Shown piece by piece: positions 18,256 to 25,690 of a DNA stretch of 64,000 nucleotides (positions are counted from its first letter, which is position 1; each line of letters starts with the position of its first letter). Origin of the DNA: Ornithinicoccus hortensis. GTDB taxonomy: Bacteria; Actinomycetota; Actinomycetes; Actinomycetales; Dermatophilaceae. A model generated the notes under the pieces. The model was given only the letters and a program-made list of their open reading frames with translations. It was not told the DNA's origin and ran no database searches. The DNA is taken from positions 124,001-188,000 of the forward strand of contig NZ_VFOP01000001.1 of the NCBI RefSeq assembly GCF_006716185.1, read 5' to 3'. Made by a program: the position numbers and the translations under genes.

Positions 18256-19422
18256 GTGAAGATCGCCCTCGTCGGCACCGGCTACGTCGGCCTGTCCAAC
18301 GCCGTGATCCTGGCCCAGCACCACGACGTCGTCGCGCTGGACATCGACGCCGCGAAGGTCGAGAAGATCAACCGGCGCGAGTCCCCGATCATCGACGCCG
18401 AGCTGCAGGAGTACCTGCGGGAGAAGGAGCTGTCGCTGCACGCGACGCTGGACCCGGCCGAGGCATACCAGGGCGCCGACTTCGTGGTGATCGCGACGCC
18501 GACCGACTACGACGAGCGGACCAACTTCTTCAACACCAGCTCGGTGGAGTCGGTGATCGACGCCGTCATCGAGCACAACCCCTCGGCCACCATGGTCATC
18601 AAGTCGACCGTGCCCGTCGGCTTCACCGAGCGGATGCAGCAGGAGCACCCGGGGGCGACCATCATCTTCTCCCCCGAGTTCCTCCGCGAGGGCCGGGCGC
18701 TCTACGACAACCTGCACCCCTCGCGGATCATCGTCGGCCAGGACTCCCCGGAGGGCCGCGCCTTCGCCGACCTGCTCATCGAGGGCGCCCTGGACACCGA
18801 CGTCCCGGTCCTGCTCACCGGCCCCACCGAGGCGGAGGCGATCAAGCTGTTCGCCAACACCTACCTGGCCCTGCGGGTCGCCTACTTCAACGAGCTCGAC
18901 TCGTATGCCGCGGCGCACGGCCTGGACTCCAAGCAGATCATCGAGGGGGTCGGGCTGGACCCACGGATCGGGTCGCACTACAACAACCCCTCGTTCGGCT
19001 ACGGCGGCTACTGCCTGCCCAAGGACACCAAGCAGCTGCTGGCCAACTACGAGGACGTCCCGCAGAACCTGATCAACGCGGTCGTGGAGGCCAACACCAC
19101 CCGCAAGGACTTCATCGCCCGCGACATCCTGCGCCGCGAGCCGAAGACGGTGGGGGTCTACCGGCTGATCATGAAGTCCGGCTCGGACAACTTCCGGGCC
19201 TCCAGCATCCAGGGCATCATGAAGCGGATCAAGGCCAAGGGCGTCCCGGTCATCGTCTACGAACCCGCGCTCACCGAGTCGGAGTTCTTCCACTCCGAGG
19301 TCGTCAACGACCTCGCCGAGTTCAAGCGCCGCTCGGACGTGATCGTGGCCAACCGGCAGGCCGAGGCCCTGGACGACGTCGCCGACAAGGTCTACACCCG
19401 CGACCTCTACGGCCGGGACTGA
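18256..19422 (+). CDS. ugd: UDP-glucose 6-dehydrogenase, E. coli-type
   Basis: Oxidises UDP-glucose to UDP-glucuronate with two NAD+; supplies precursor for capsule or exopolysaccharide. The 388-residue protein has [15 protein letters not shown] at 7-21 (NAD site), [18 protein letters not shown] near 80-96, IKSTVPVGF near 115, FSPEFLREG near 138, and the catalytic Cys253 in [15 protein letters not shown]. Length and almost every conserved block match the enterobacterial enzyme rather than the longer actinobacterial form. GTG 18256 is preferred over ATG 18232 because GGAGG precedes it and [12 protein letters not shown] starts there. Confidence 0.94.
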   Translation: MKIALVGTGYVGLSNAVILAQHHDVVALDIDAAKVEKINRRESPIIDAELQEYLREKELSLHATLDPAEAYQGADFVVIATPTDYDERTNFFNTSSVESVIDAVIEHNPSATMVIKSTVPVGFTERMQQEHPGATIIFSPEFLREGRALYDNLHPSRIIVGQDSPEGRAFADLLIEGALDTDVPVLLTGPTEAEAIKLFANTYLALRVAYFNELDSYAAAHGLDSKQIIEGVGLDPRIGSHYNNPSFGYGGYCLPKDTKQLLANYEDVPQNLINAVVEANTTRKDFIARDILRREPKTVGVYRLIMKSGSDNFRASSIQGIMKRIKAKGVPVIVYEPALTESEFFHSEVVNDLAEFKRRSDVIVANRQAEALDDVADKVYTRDLYGRD

Positions 19423-19463
19423 GCCGGTGGGCGGCGCCGCGGCCGGGAGGGGCTGACCTCCGG

Positions 19464-19760
19464 ATGGACTTCACCGTCACCGGGCCGGTCATCGAGTGGC
19501 GCGGCCCCGCCCCGTTCTGGTTCCTCGACGTCCCGGTCGAGGACAGCGAGGACCTCAAGGAGGCCGCCCGCGGGCTGGAGTACTGGGGCCAGGTCGCCGT
19601 GGAGGTCCGGATTGGCAGCACGACATTCAGCACCGCGCTCTTCCCCAAGGACGGGCGCTACCTGCTCCCGCTGCGGGTGGCGGTCCGGCGCGCCGCCGGG
19701 ATCGAGCCGGGCGACCGGGTGACCGCCACGATGGCGCTGGCCGCCCGCCCGCCGGGCTGA
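19464..19760 (+). CDS. DUF1905 domain protein
   Basis: A 98-residue cytosolic protein with the DUF1905 pattern: FWFLDVPVEDSEDLKE, a central WGQVAVEVRIGSTTFSTALFPKDGRYLLPLR region and the closing GIEPGDRVTATMAL. The fold is a small beta-barrel; no biochemical function is known to me. GAGGGG lies upstream of the ATG. It is on its own between ugd and a lower-GC gene pair. Confidence 0.88.
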   Translation: MDFTVTGPVIEWRGPAPFWFLDVPVEDSEDLKEAARGLEYWGQVAVEVRIGSTTFSTALFPKDGRYLLPLRVAVRRAAGIEPGDRVTATMALAARPPG

Positions 19761-19788
19761 CCACCCCGTCGCCCTTCGGGCCATCGGC

Positions 19789-19794
19789 TAGTAT
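19789..19794 (+). promoter_or_regulatory. -10 box of a leaderless transcript (TAGTAT)
   Basis: TAGTAT followed by 7 nt and GTG 19802. It decides the start of the GNAT gene; there is no ribosome site. Confidence 0.55.
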
Positions 19795-19801
19795 CGCCCC
19801 C

Positions 19802-20425
19802 GTGACCAGCAGTCTTGCCTCCGTTCGTGCCAGTGTGGGAGGCCGCTGGAAGCGCATCCAGAAGAAGCACCGCCCCAAGGTCAGCAGGTATTACAGCCGC
19901 CCCCTTTCCCCTGACGACCCGGACCGGTCGGTCAACGGTTTCAGGTTTGTCGAAGCCGATCACGACAACCTGGCCAGACTCAAAGCCTCCTTCCCGAAGG
20001 AATTGAGCGACCGCAAGCGCGACATTCTGGCGCAGCGGATCCAGGATCCCTCCGAGGACGCGTGGATGATCCTCGACGAGGGCGATCGACTCTGTGGTTT
20101 TGCCTGTTTGGCGTGGGACGACCACGAAGTCAAGCTCATGCAACACACGATCAGGGTCCGTCCACACCAGGCGTTGTTCATGGATGACTACGTCTTCAAG
20201 AAGCATCGCCGCCGGGGTGCGCAGTCGGCGGCGGTCGAACTTCGAGTGGGCCTCGCGGCCGCGCACGGGCGGACGGAGGGTCTCGTCCTGGTGTCCACCA
20301 CGAACCTGGGGTCCATCAGCAGCTATCGCAAAGCCGGATTCCAGACCTGCGGCAGGCTCATCCATTTCCCCACCTCGAAGCGCACACTGGAATTCTGGAT
20401 ACCCCGACCCCTCAGACACGGGTGA
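19802..20425 (+). CDS. GNAT-fold N-acetyltransferase
   Basis: A 207-residue protein. A basic N-terminal stretch (GGRWKRIQKKHRPKVSRYYSRP) precedes a GNAT core: the DDYVFKKHRRRGAQSAAVELR segment (split here) is the acetyl-CoA binding R/Q-x-x-G-x-A motif, followed by VLVSTTNLGSISSYRKAGF, the classic GNAT strand-helix end. Codon use is visibly less GC-rich than in neighbours (GAT, GAA, TTT, AAA appear often), suggesting recent acquisition together with the next gene, which starts 11 nt downstream. The substrate is unknown; ugd and the CelD/PIG-L gene suggest sugar or glycan acetylation. Confidence 0.75.
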   Translation: MTSSLASVRASVGGRWKRIQKKHRPKVSRYYSRPLSPDDPDRSVNGFRFVEADHDNLARLKASFPKELSDRKRDILAQRIQDPSEDAWMILDEGDRLCGFACLAWDDHEVKLMQHTIRVRPHQALFMDDYVFKKHRRRGAQSAAVELRVGLAAAHGRTEGLVLVSTTNLGSISSYRKAGFQTCGRLIHFPTSKRTLEFWIPRPLRHG

Positions 20426-20436
20426 ACTGACACTCA

Positions 20437-22353
20437 ATGGATACCTCCATCGTCCGCACTGCCCATGACCTGAGCGCTTTGCGCGAGGAGTGGGAGCACC
20501 TCGAGACCCACGATCCCGCGACCCCGTTCTATGTCACCCACCGCTTCGTCGACGCGTGGTGGCAGGCGTATGCCGATGCACCGGGGATCGAGTTACGCGT
20601 CGTGGTGGTGCGTCATAACGACCAGGTGGTCGGAATCGGCCCGTTCTCCGTACGGAAACAGACCCGTCAGGGCAAGCCGACCCGCGTGCTGCGCTGGGCG
20701 AGCCACGGCGACTATATGGATGTCCTCCTCGCTCCCGGTGCGCACCGGGCCACCGTGTGCCGGGAGATCGTCGAGGCGGCCACGCGCTCCGACGTGCAAC
20801 GCGTGCACCTCGGCAATGTGCGGACGCCAGGCAACCTCGCGAACCATCTGCTCAAGACAGACCACAACCCTGAGTTCACCCTGCACGTCGAGAACCCCTT
20901 TCTCGATCTCACGCCCTATGCCGACCTCGATGACTTCGTCGATCGGGCCGGGCTGCCGTCACACGCCCGGAAGTATCGCAACAAACTGTTCCGGGAGCGG
21001 GACGTCACGTTCCGGGTCTTTGCCGGAAACGAGGACAACATCCTCGAGCGGCTCGGGGCACTGCACATTGCCGAGAAGGACTTCTTGGTCAACGAGCGAT
21101 CACGCAAGGAACGTCACTCGCTCTTCGAGGACGATGCCCGGACCTCCCTGGTCAGGTCCATCTTCGAGAACCCCCAGGCTGCAGTGACCTTCGGGTACGA
21201 AGACGCCGACCACAACCTCCTGGGGTACCGGACGTGCTTCCGACACGGGCGAACCCTCCTGTCCTGGAACAGCGCCTACCACCCCGATCTGGATGCCTAC
21301 CGCCTGGGCAAGGTGATCCAGATCGATATTCTCGAGCACCTCCTCAGCGTTCCCGTCGAACAGCGAGAGGTCGACATCTTCGACTTCGGCGCGGGACGCT
21401 ACGCGTGGAAATTCGAGTGGACCGACGACTTCAGGCCCACCTATCAGTGGCGTCGCAACCTCGTCCCCGATGCCCCACCCGCCCCCAAGGCGACGGCTCC
21501 CCGCAAGAGCACCACCAGTAGGGAGCCCGCGCCCAAGGCTGCTGTCACGGACCGGAGCGCCAAGCCCAGCCCAGCGAAGTCAGCGGAGCTTGCCGCACGC
21601 GCGGACGCGGAGCGCCAGCCCGGTTCGCCGCTGCGCCGTGCCGTCCGAGAGGTGCGGGTCGTGGCACAAGACACCCGATCAGCCCTCCGACGCCGGACCA
21701 ACCCTCCGACCATCTGGTACATCCCCCACCCCGACGACGAGACCATCTTCATGGGCGGCTCGATCCACCGCACCCGGGACCGGCGCAACATCCTGGTGCT
21801 GCTGACCCGCGGTGGCGCTTCGACGGCGTTGGCGAAGGTGAACGCCAAGCTGCTGGATCCGCTCGACGCCGCGGGATTCATGGCCGGCCGAGGGACCGAG
21901 ATGGCGGCGGCCCTGACCGAGCTCGGAGTGCGTAGCCGCAACGTCGTGCGCCACGACCTACCCGACGGGTCGGTCGACAGCGACGCCGTCCTCGACATCA
22001 TCAGGGACCTCGCTACCCGCTACCCCCGCGCCGAGCACAGGACGATGTCCTACCTCGATCCGCACCGCGATCACGCCGCCGCCGGACGGGCCCTGCGACA
22101 GGCATACCGCGAGGGAATCGTCAGTGACGCGGTCTTCCACCTGCCGGTGCCACTGGTTCGCGGGGACCTCGGGAGCCGGGCGCCCCTGGGCACCCGAGAT
22201 GTCGCTGCCAAGCGTCGGGCACTCTCGCAATACCAGGTATGGGACCCCCGTCGCGGCCGCTATGCCATCGGGGGAACGAGCGTGAGCAAACTGATCCGTG
22301 ACCAGCTGTCCAACCCCACCGAACGCGTGCACGGCCCGGACTACGAACCGTGA
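20437..22353 (+). CDS. CelD/FemAB-like acyltransferase fused to a PIG-L deacetylase
   Basis: A two-domain protein of 638 residues. Residues 1 to about 345 are a GNAT_CelD/BioF2-like acyltransferase (start HDLSALREEWEHLETHDPATP split; core HARKYRNKLFRERDVTFRV, later LLSWNSAYHPDLDAYRLGK). A Lys/Pro/Ala linker of about 65 residues follows (APKATAPRKSTTSREPAPK). Residues from about 425 are a PIG-L/LmbE domain with the zinc motif HPDDE and a later DPHRDH motif supplying the third ligand. Such domains remove N-acetyl from amino sugars. Having acyl transfer and deacylation in one chain suggests swapping of acyl groups on a glycan. Base composition is lower-GC than the surroundings. No ribosome site is obvious; it is probably cotranscribed with the GNAT gene. 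Confidence 0.82.
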   Translation: MDTSIVRTAHDLSALREEWEHLETHDPATPFYVTHRFVDAWWQAYADAPGIELRVVVVRHNDQVVGIGPFSVRKQTRQGKPTRVLRWASHGDYMDVLLAPGAHRATVCREIVEAATRSDVQRVHLGNVRTPGNLANHLLKTDHNPEFTLHVENPFLDLTPYADLDDFVDRAGLPSHARKYRNKLFRERDVTFRVFAGNEDNILERLGALHIAEKDFLVNERSRKERHSLFEDDARTSLVRSIFENPQAAVTFGYEDADHNLLGYRTCFRHGRTLLSWNSAYHPDLDAYRLGKVIQIDILEHLLSVPVEQREVDIFDFGAGRYAWKFEWTDDFRPTYQWRRNLVPDAPPAPKATAPRKSTTSREPAPKAAVTDRSAKPSPAKSAELAARADAERQPGSPLRRAVREVRVVAQDTRSALRRRTNPPTIWYIPHPDDETIFMGGSIHRTRDRRNILVLLTRGGASTALAKVNAKLLDPLDAAGFMAGRGTEMAAALTELGVRSRNVVRHDLPDGSVDSDAVLDIIRDLATRYPRAEHRTMSYLDPHRDHAAAGRALRQAYREGIVSDAVFHLPVPLVRGDLGSRAPLGTRDVAAKRRALSQYQVWDPRRGRYAIGGTSVSKLIRDQLSNPTERVHGPDYEP

Positions 22354-22419
22354 GCAACAGGGAGCACCCAGCCCGCCCCCCGGCGAGCACGGGATCGGGC
22401 GGTTAGCCATCATGGGGGC

Positions 22420-22872
22420 ATGGCTGAGAACCTGACGATCACGAGTGAGGACTTCACCGCGGACGGCCCGATCCCGGACCGGCTGGCCAACGCCCACGAG
22501 AACGAGACCCCGAGCCTGCGGATCAGCGGGGTCCCCGACGGGACGGTGGAGCTGGCTGTCGTCTGCCACGACCCGGACGCGCCCCGGCCCCGCGGCTGGG
22601 TGCACTGGGCGGTCTACGGCATCCCCCCGGAGACGACCGAGCTGGGCGCCGGCAACGTCGACCAGTTCCGGGTCGGCGCCAACGACTGGGACAAGCAGCA
22701 GTGGGGCGGTCCGCAGCCTCCGTCTGGGCACGGCGTGCACCGCTACTACTTCTGGGTATACGCCCTGTCCGCGCCGGTCGACGGCGCCCCGAGCTACGCG
22801 GAGTTCCTGGACCGGCACGCCGGGGACGTCCTCGCGCAGAACCGGGTCGTCGGCACCTACGAGACCCCGTAA
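22420..22872 (+). CDS. YbhB/YbcL family PEBP-like protein
   Basis: A 150-residue phosphatidylethanolamine-binding-fold protein, the bacterial Raf-kinase-inhibitor-like family. The ligand-site motif CHDPDAPRPRGWVHWAVYGIP is present (split: CHDPDAP; GWVHW), followed by GANDWDKQQWGGPQPPSGHGVHRYYFWVYAL elements (GPQPPSGHGVHRY). Cytosolic. The family's bacterial function is unsettled. It ends facing an Lrp regulator, with a strong hairpin between them. Confidence 0.9.
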   Translation: MAENLTITSEDFTADGPIPDRLANAHENETPSLRISGVPDGTVELAVVCHDPDAPRPRGWVHWAVYGIPPETTELGAGNVDQFRVGANDWDKQQWGGPQPPSGHGVHRYYFWVYALSAPVDGAPSYAEFLDRHAGDVLAQNRVVGTYETP

Positions 22873-22902
22873 CCGCCGGTAGGCGAGCGGGCGCGCCCGC
22901 CA

Positions 22903-22938
22903 GCCCACGGCATACGGCATCGGTCGTATGCCGTGGGC
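22903..22938. terminator. Bidirectional stem-loop terminator built from GTATGCC motifs
   Basis: GCCCACGGCATACG (22903-22916) and CGTATGCCGTGGGC (22925-22938) form a perfect 14-bp stem with an 8-nt loop between two convergent genes. Each arm contains one GTATGCCGTG copy, the dispersed motif of this genome. There is no U-tract, as usual in high-GC actinobacteria. Confidence 0.75.
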
Positions 22939-22942
22939 CGGC

Positions 22943-23431
22943 TCAGCCGGGCATCTCATCGAAGATGAGCCAGGTGCGGGTCGACTTCACCCCCGGGATG
23001 GCGTGGATGCTCTCCAGCACCAGGTCGCGCAGCTCGTGGTTGTCCCGGGCGCGCACCTGGACGATGACGTCGAAGTCGGCCATCACCAGGGAGACCCGCT
23101 GGATCGCGGGCAGCGCGGCGAGCGCCGGGGCGACCGTGCGGAAGGTGTTCTGCTCGATCGAGATCGAGATGTAGGCCGAGGTCCCGAAGCCGATCTTCTC
23201 CGGCGCGACCTGGGCCGCGAAGCCGGTGATCACGCCCTCCTCCTGGAGGCGTTCCAGCCGAGCGTAGGCGTTGGCCCGGGAGATGTGCACCCGCTCGGCC
23301 AGCGCGCGCACGGACAACCGCCCGTCGGCGACCAGCTCGTCGACGATCCGCAGGTCCGTCTCGTCCACGGCAGAGTGTCCAGCGGACCCCGGCTGAACGG
23401 CATCGTCGGAAGACAGATTGCGTTTCACCAT
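22943..23431 (-). CDS. Lrp/AsnC family regulator, probably of the adjacent oxoacid dehydrogenase operon
   Basis: A 162-residue regulator with helix-turn-helix DETDLRIVDELVADGRLSVRALAERVHISRANAY (split: LAERVHISRANAYARLERL) and a RAM domain (YISISIEQNTF, VMADFDVIVQVRARDN). It is divergent from the E1alpha-E1beta-E2 operon, the same arrangement as bkdR with bkd genes, so I infer it senses a branched-chain amino acid and controls that operon. A CACTAT box 6 nt before the ATG suggests a leaderless transcript. Confidence 0.88.
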   Translation of the reverse strand: MVKRNLSSDDAVQPGSAGHSAVDETDLRIVDELVADGRLSVRALAERVHISRANAYARLERLQEEGVITGFAAQVAPEKIGFGTSAYISISIEQNTFRTVAPALAALPAIQRVSLVMADFDVIVQVRARDNHELRDLVLESIHAIPGVKSTRTWLIFDEMPG

Positions 23432-23452
23432 GGGTCCATAGTGTCAGAAGTC

Positions 23453-23465
23453 TCGCAAAGTGCGA
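23453..23465. promoter_or_regulatory. Candidate Lrp operator (TCGCA-AAG-TGCGA)
   Basis: A perfect 5-bp inverted repeat with a 3-nt AT-richer centre in the spacer between the Lrp gene and the E1alpha operon, the size and shape of Lrp-family half-sites. Confidence 0.4.
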
Positions 23466-23558
23466 GTGGGTCGTGCGCAACGTCCAGGATCGGCGACCAT
23501 AGAGGACACACCTGGCTCCGTCGAGGGGCCGATGCGCAGTCCTGAGGAGAGGTCGACG

Positions 23559-24662
23559 ATGACAGACGTGCAGCAGTTGCTGCCCTGCTCCGAACCCGTG
23601 CGGTTCCTCGAGCCGACGGGCACCCTCGTCGCGGGGGGCCCCGGTGAGGAGGCCAGCGCCCGCGGCTACGCCATGCCGGAGCCGGAGGCCCTGGTCGAGG
23701 TCTGGCGCAACATGGTGCTGGGCCGCCGGTTCGACGCGCAGGCCACGGCGCTGACCAAGCAGGGCCGGCTCGCCGTCTACCCCTCCTCCCGCGGGCAGGA
23801 CGCCTGCCAGGTCGCGCCGGTCCTGACGATGACCGGGCCGGACTGGCTGTTCCCGACCTACCGCGACTCGATGGCCCTCTTCGTGCGCGGGCTGAACCCG
23901 GCCGAGTCGATGGCCCAGCTGCGCGGCAACTGGCACTCCGGCTACGACCCCAAGGCGACCCAGACCGGCCCCCAGACCACCCCGCTGGCGACGCAGGCGC
24001 TGCACGCGGCGGGTGCGGCATACGGCATGGTCCGGCGGGGCACCGGCGGCGTGGCGCTGTGCTACATCGGGGACGGCGCCACCAGCGAGGGCGACTTCCA
24101 CGAGGGGATGAACTTCGCGGCCGTCTTCAACGCGCCGACCGTCTTCGTGGTGCAGAACAACAAGTACGCCATCTCGGTGCCGCTGGCCAAGCAGACCAAG
24201 GCGCCCAGCCTGGCCTACAAGGGCGTCGGCTACGGGGTGCGCTCGGAGCAGGTGGACGGCAACGACCCGATCGCGATGCTCGCGGTGAGCCGCGCGGCCT
24301 TCGAGCACGCCCGCTCCGGCGGCGGCCCGTTCCTGATCGAGGCGCACACCTACCGGATGGAGGCGCACACCAACGCCGACGACGCCACCCGCTACCGGTC
24401 CTCCGACGAGGTCGACGAGTGGGTGGGCCGCGACCCGATCGTGCGGCTGCAGACCTGGCTGCTGGCGGAGGGGCACATCGAGGACGCCACCGTCGAGGAG
24501 GTCCGGGCCGAGGGCGAGGAGATCGCCGCGCGGATCCGCTCGATCATGAACGAGGACGCCGTGCTGGACCCGATGGAGCTCTTCGAGCACGTGTATGCCG
24601 AGCCGACCCCCCAGCTGCGCGAACAGGCCGCGATGGTGGCCGCCGAGGAGGCACTGCGATGA
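23559..24662 (+). CDS. bkdA: 2-oxoacid dehydrogenase E1 alpha subunit (branched-chain or pyruvate type)
   Basis: Thiamine-diphosphate-dependent decarboxylase subunit of an alpha2beta2 E1. The 367-residue protein has the ThDP motif GDGATSEGDFHEGMNFAAVFNAP...NNKYAIS (GDG near 189; split), preceded by SSRGQDACQVAP and PTYRDSMALFVRG, and RYRSSDEVDEW phosphorylation-loop-like sequence. In actinobacteria the alpha/beta E1 usually serves branched-chain 2-oxoacids, because pyruvate is handled by homodimeric AceE. The adjacent Lrp regulator agrees. Pyruvate cannot be excluded. The frame is open to 23460; ATG 23559 has GAGGAGAGG upstream. It overlaps E1beta by 4 nt. Confidence 0.85.
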   Translation: MTDVQQLLPCSEPVRFLEPTGTLVAGGPGEEASARGYAMPEPEALVEVWRNMVLGRRFDAQATALTKQGRLAVYPSSRGQDACQVAPVLTMTGPDWLFPTYRDSMALFVRGLNPAESMAQLRGNWHSGYDPKATQTGPQTTPLATQALHAAGAAYGMVRRGTGGVALCYIGDGATSEGDFHEGMNFAAVFNAPTVFVVQNNKYAISVPLAKQTKAPSLAYKGVGYGVRSEQVDGNDPIAMLAVSRAAFEHARSGGGPFLIEAHTYRMEAHTNADDATRYRSSDEVDEWVGRDPIVRLQTWLLAEGHIEDATVEEVRAEGEEIAARIRSIMNEDAVLDPMELFEHVYAEPTPQLREQAAMVAAEEALR

Positions 24663-25690
24663 CCCAGACCACGTTTGCCCAGGCGCTGAACCGGGCGCTG
24701 CGCGACGAGCTGACCGCGGACGAGGACGTGTTGGTCTTCGGGGAGGACGTGGGCCAGCTCGGCGGCGTCTTCCGGATCACCGACGGGCTGACCCGCGACT
24801 TCGGCGAGGACCGCTGCTTCGACACCCCGCTGGCCGAGGCCGGGATCGCCGGCTTCGCCGTGGGCCTGGCACTGCAGGGCTTCCGCCCGGTGATCGAGAT
24901 GCAGTTCGACGCCTTCGCCTACCCCGCCTTCGAGCAGATCGCCTCGCACATCGCCAAGTACCGCAACCGGACCCGCGGCAAGGTCAACCTGCCGATCGTC
25001 ATCCGGATCCCCTACGGCGGCGGCATCGGCGGGGTCGAGCACCACTGCGACTCCTCCGAGGGCTACTACGCGCACACCCCGGGCCTGCAGGTCGTCACCC
25101 CGGCCACCCCGGGCGACGCCTACTCGATGCTGCGCGAGGCGATCCGCAACCCCGACCCGGTGGTCTTCATGGAGCCCAAGGCGCTCTACTGGTCCAAGGA
25201 GGACCTGGACCTCCCGGTCGAGCGCGAGCCGTTCGGCCAGGCGGCGGTCCGCCGCGAGGGCTCGGACGTCACGCTGGTGACCTACGGCCCGCAGGTGGCG
25301 ACCGCACTGAAGGCCGCCGAGGTCGCCGCGGCCGAGGAGGACTGGGACGTCGAGGTCGTCGACCTGCGCACCATCGTGCCGTTCGACGACGAGACCGTCG
25401 CCGCGTCGGTCCGCAAGACCGGACGCGCCGTCGTGCTGTCCGAGGCCCAGGGCTTCGCCGGCGTGGCCGGCGAGGTCGCCGCCCGCATCTCCGAGCGCTG
25501 CTTCCACTCCCTGGCCGCCCCCGTGCTGCGGGTCTCCGGGCTGGACATCCCCTACCCGCCGCCGATGCTGGAGCACTCCTACCTGCCCGGCGTCGACCGG
25601 ATCCTGGACACCATCGCCCGCCTGCAGTGGGACGACGAGCCGGACACCCACCACCTGCCGGCGAGCGACCGGGAGCAGGTCTCCGCATGA
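24659..25690 (+). CDS. bkdB: 2-oxoacid dehydrogenase E1 beta subunit
   Basis: A 343-residue partner of E1alpha. The N-terminal transketolase pyrimidine domain has VFGEDVGQLGGVFRITDGL and DTPLAEAGIAGFAVGLAL, including the catalytic Glu that contacts ThDP. The central YGGGIGGVEHHCDSSEGYYAHTPGL loop (split) and C-terminal VVLSEAQGFAGVAGEVAARI belong to the interface domain. ATG 24659 overlaps the E1alpha stop and the E2 ATG overlaps its own stop, so the three subunits are translationally coupled. Confidence 0.9.
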   Translation: MTQTTFAQALNRALRDELTADEDVLVFGEDVGQLGGVFRITDGLTRDFGEDRCFDTPLAEAGIAGFAVGLALQGFRPVIEMQFDAFAYPAFEQIASHIAKYRNRTRGKVNLPIVIRIPYGGGIGGVEHHCDSSEGYYAHTPGLQVVTPATPGDAYSMLREAIRNPDPVVFMEPKALYWSKEDLDLPVEREPFGQAAVRREGSDVTLVTYGPQVATALKAAEVAAAEEDWDVEVVDLRTIVPFDDETVAASVRKTGRAVVLSEAQGFAGVAGEVAARISERCFHSLAAPVLRVSGLDIPYPPPMLEHSYLPGVDRILDTIARLQWDDEPDTHHLPASDREQVSA

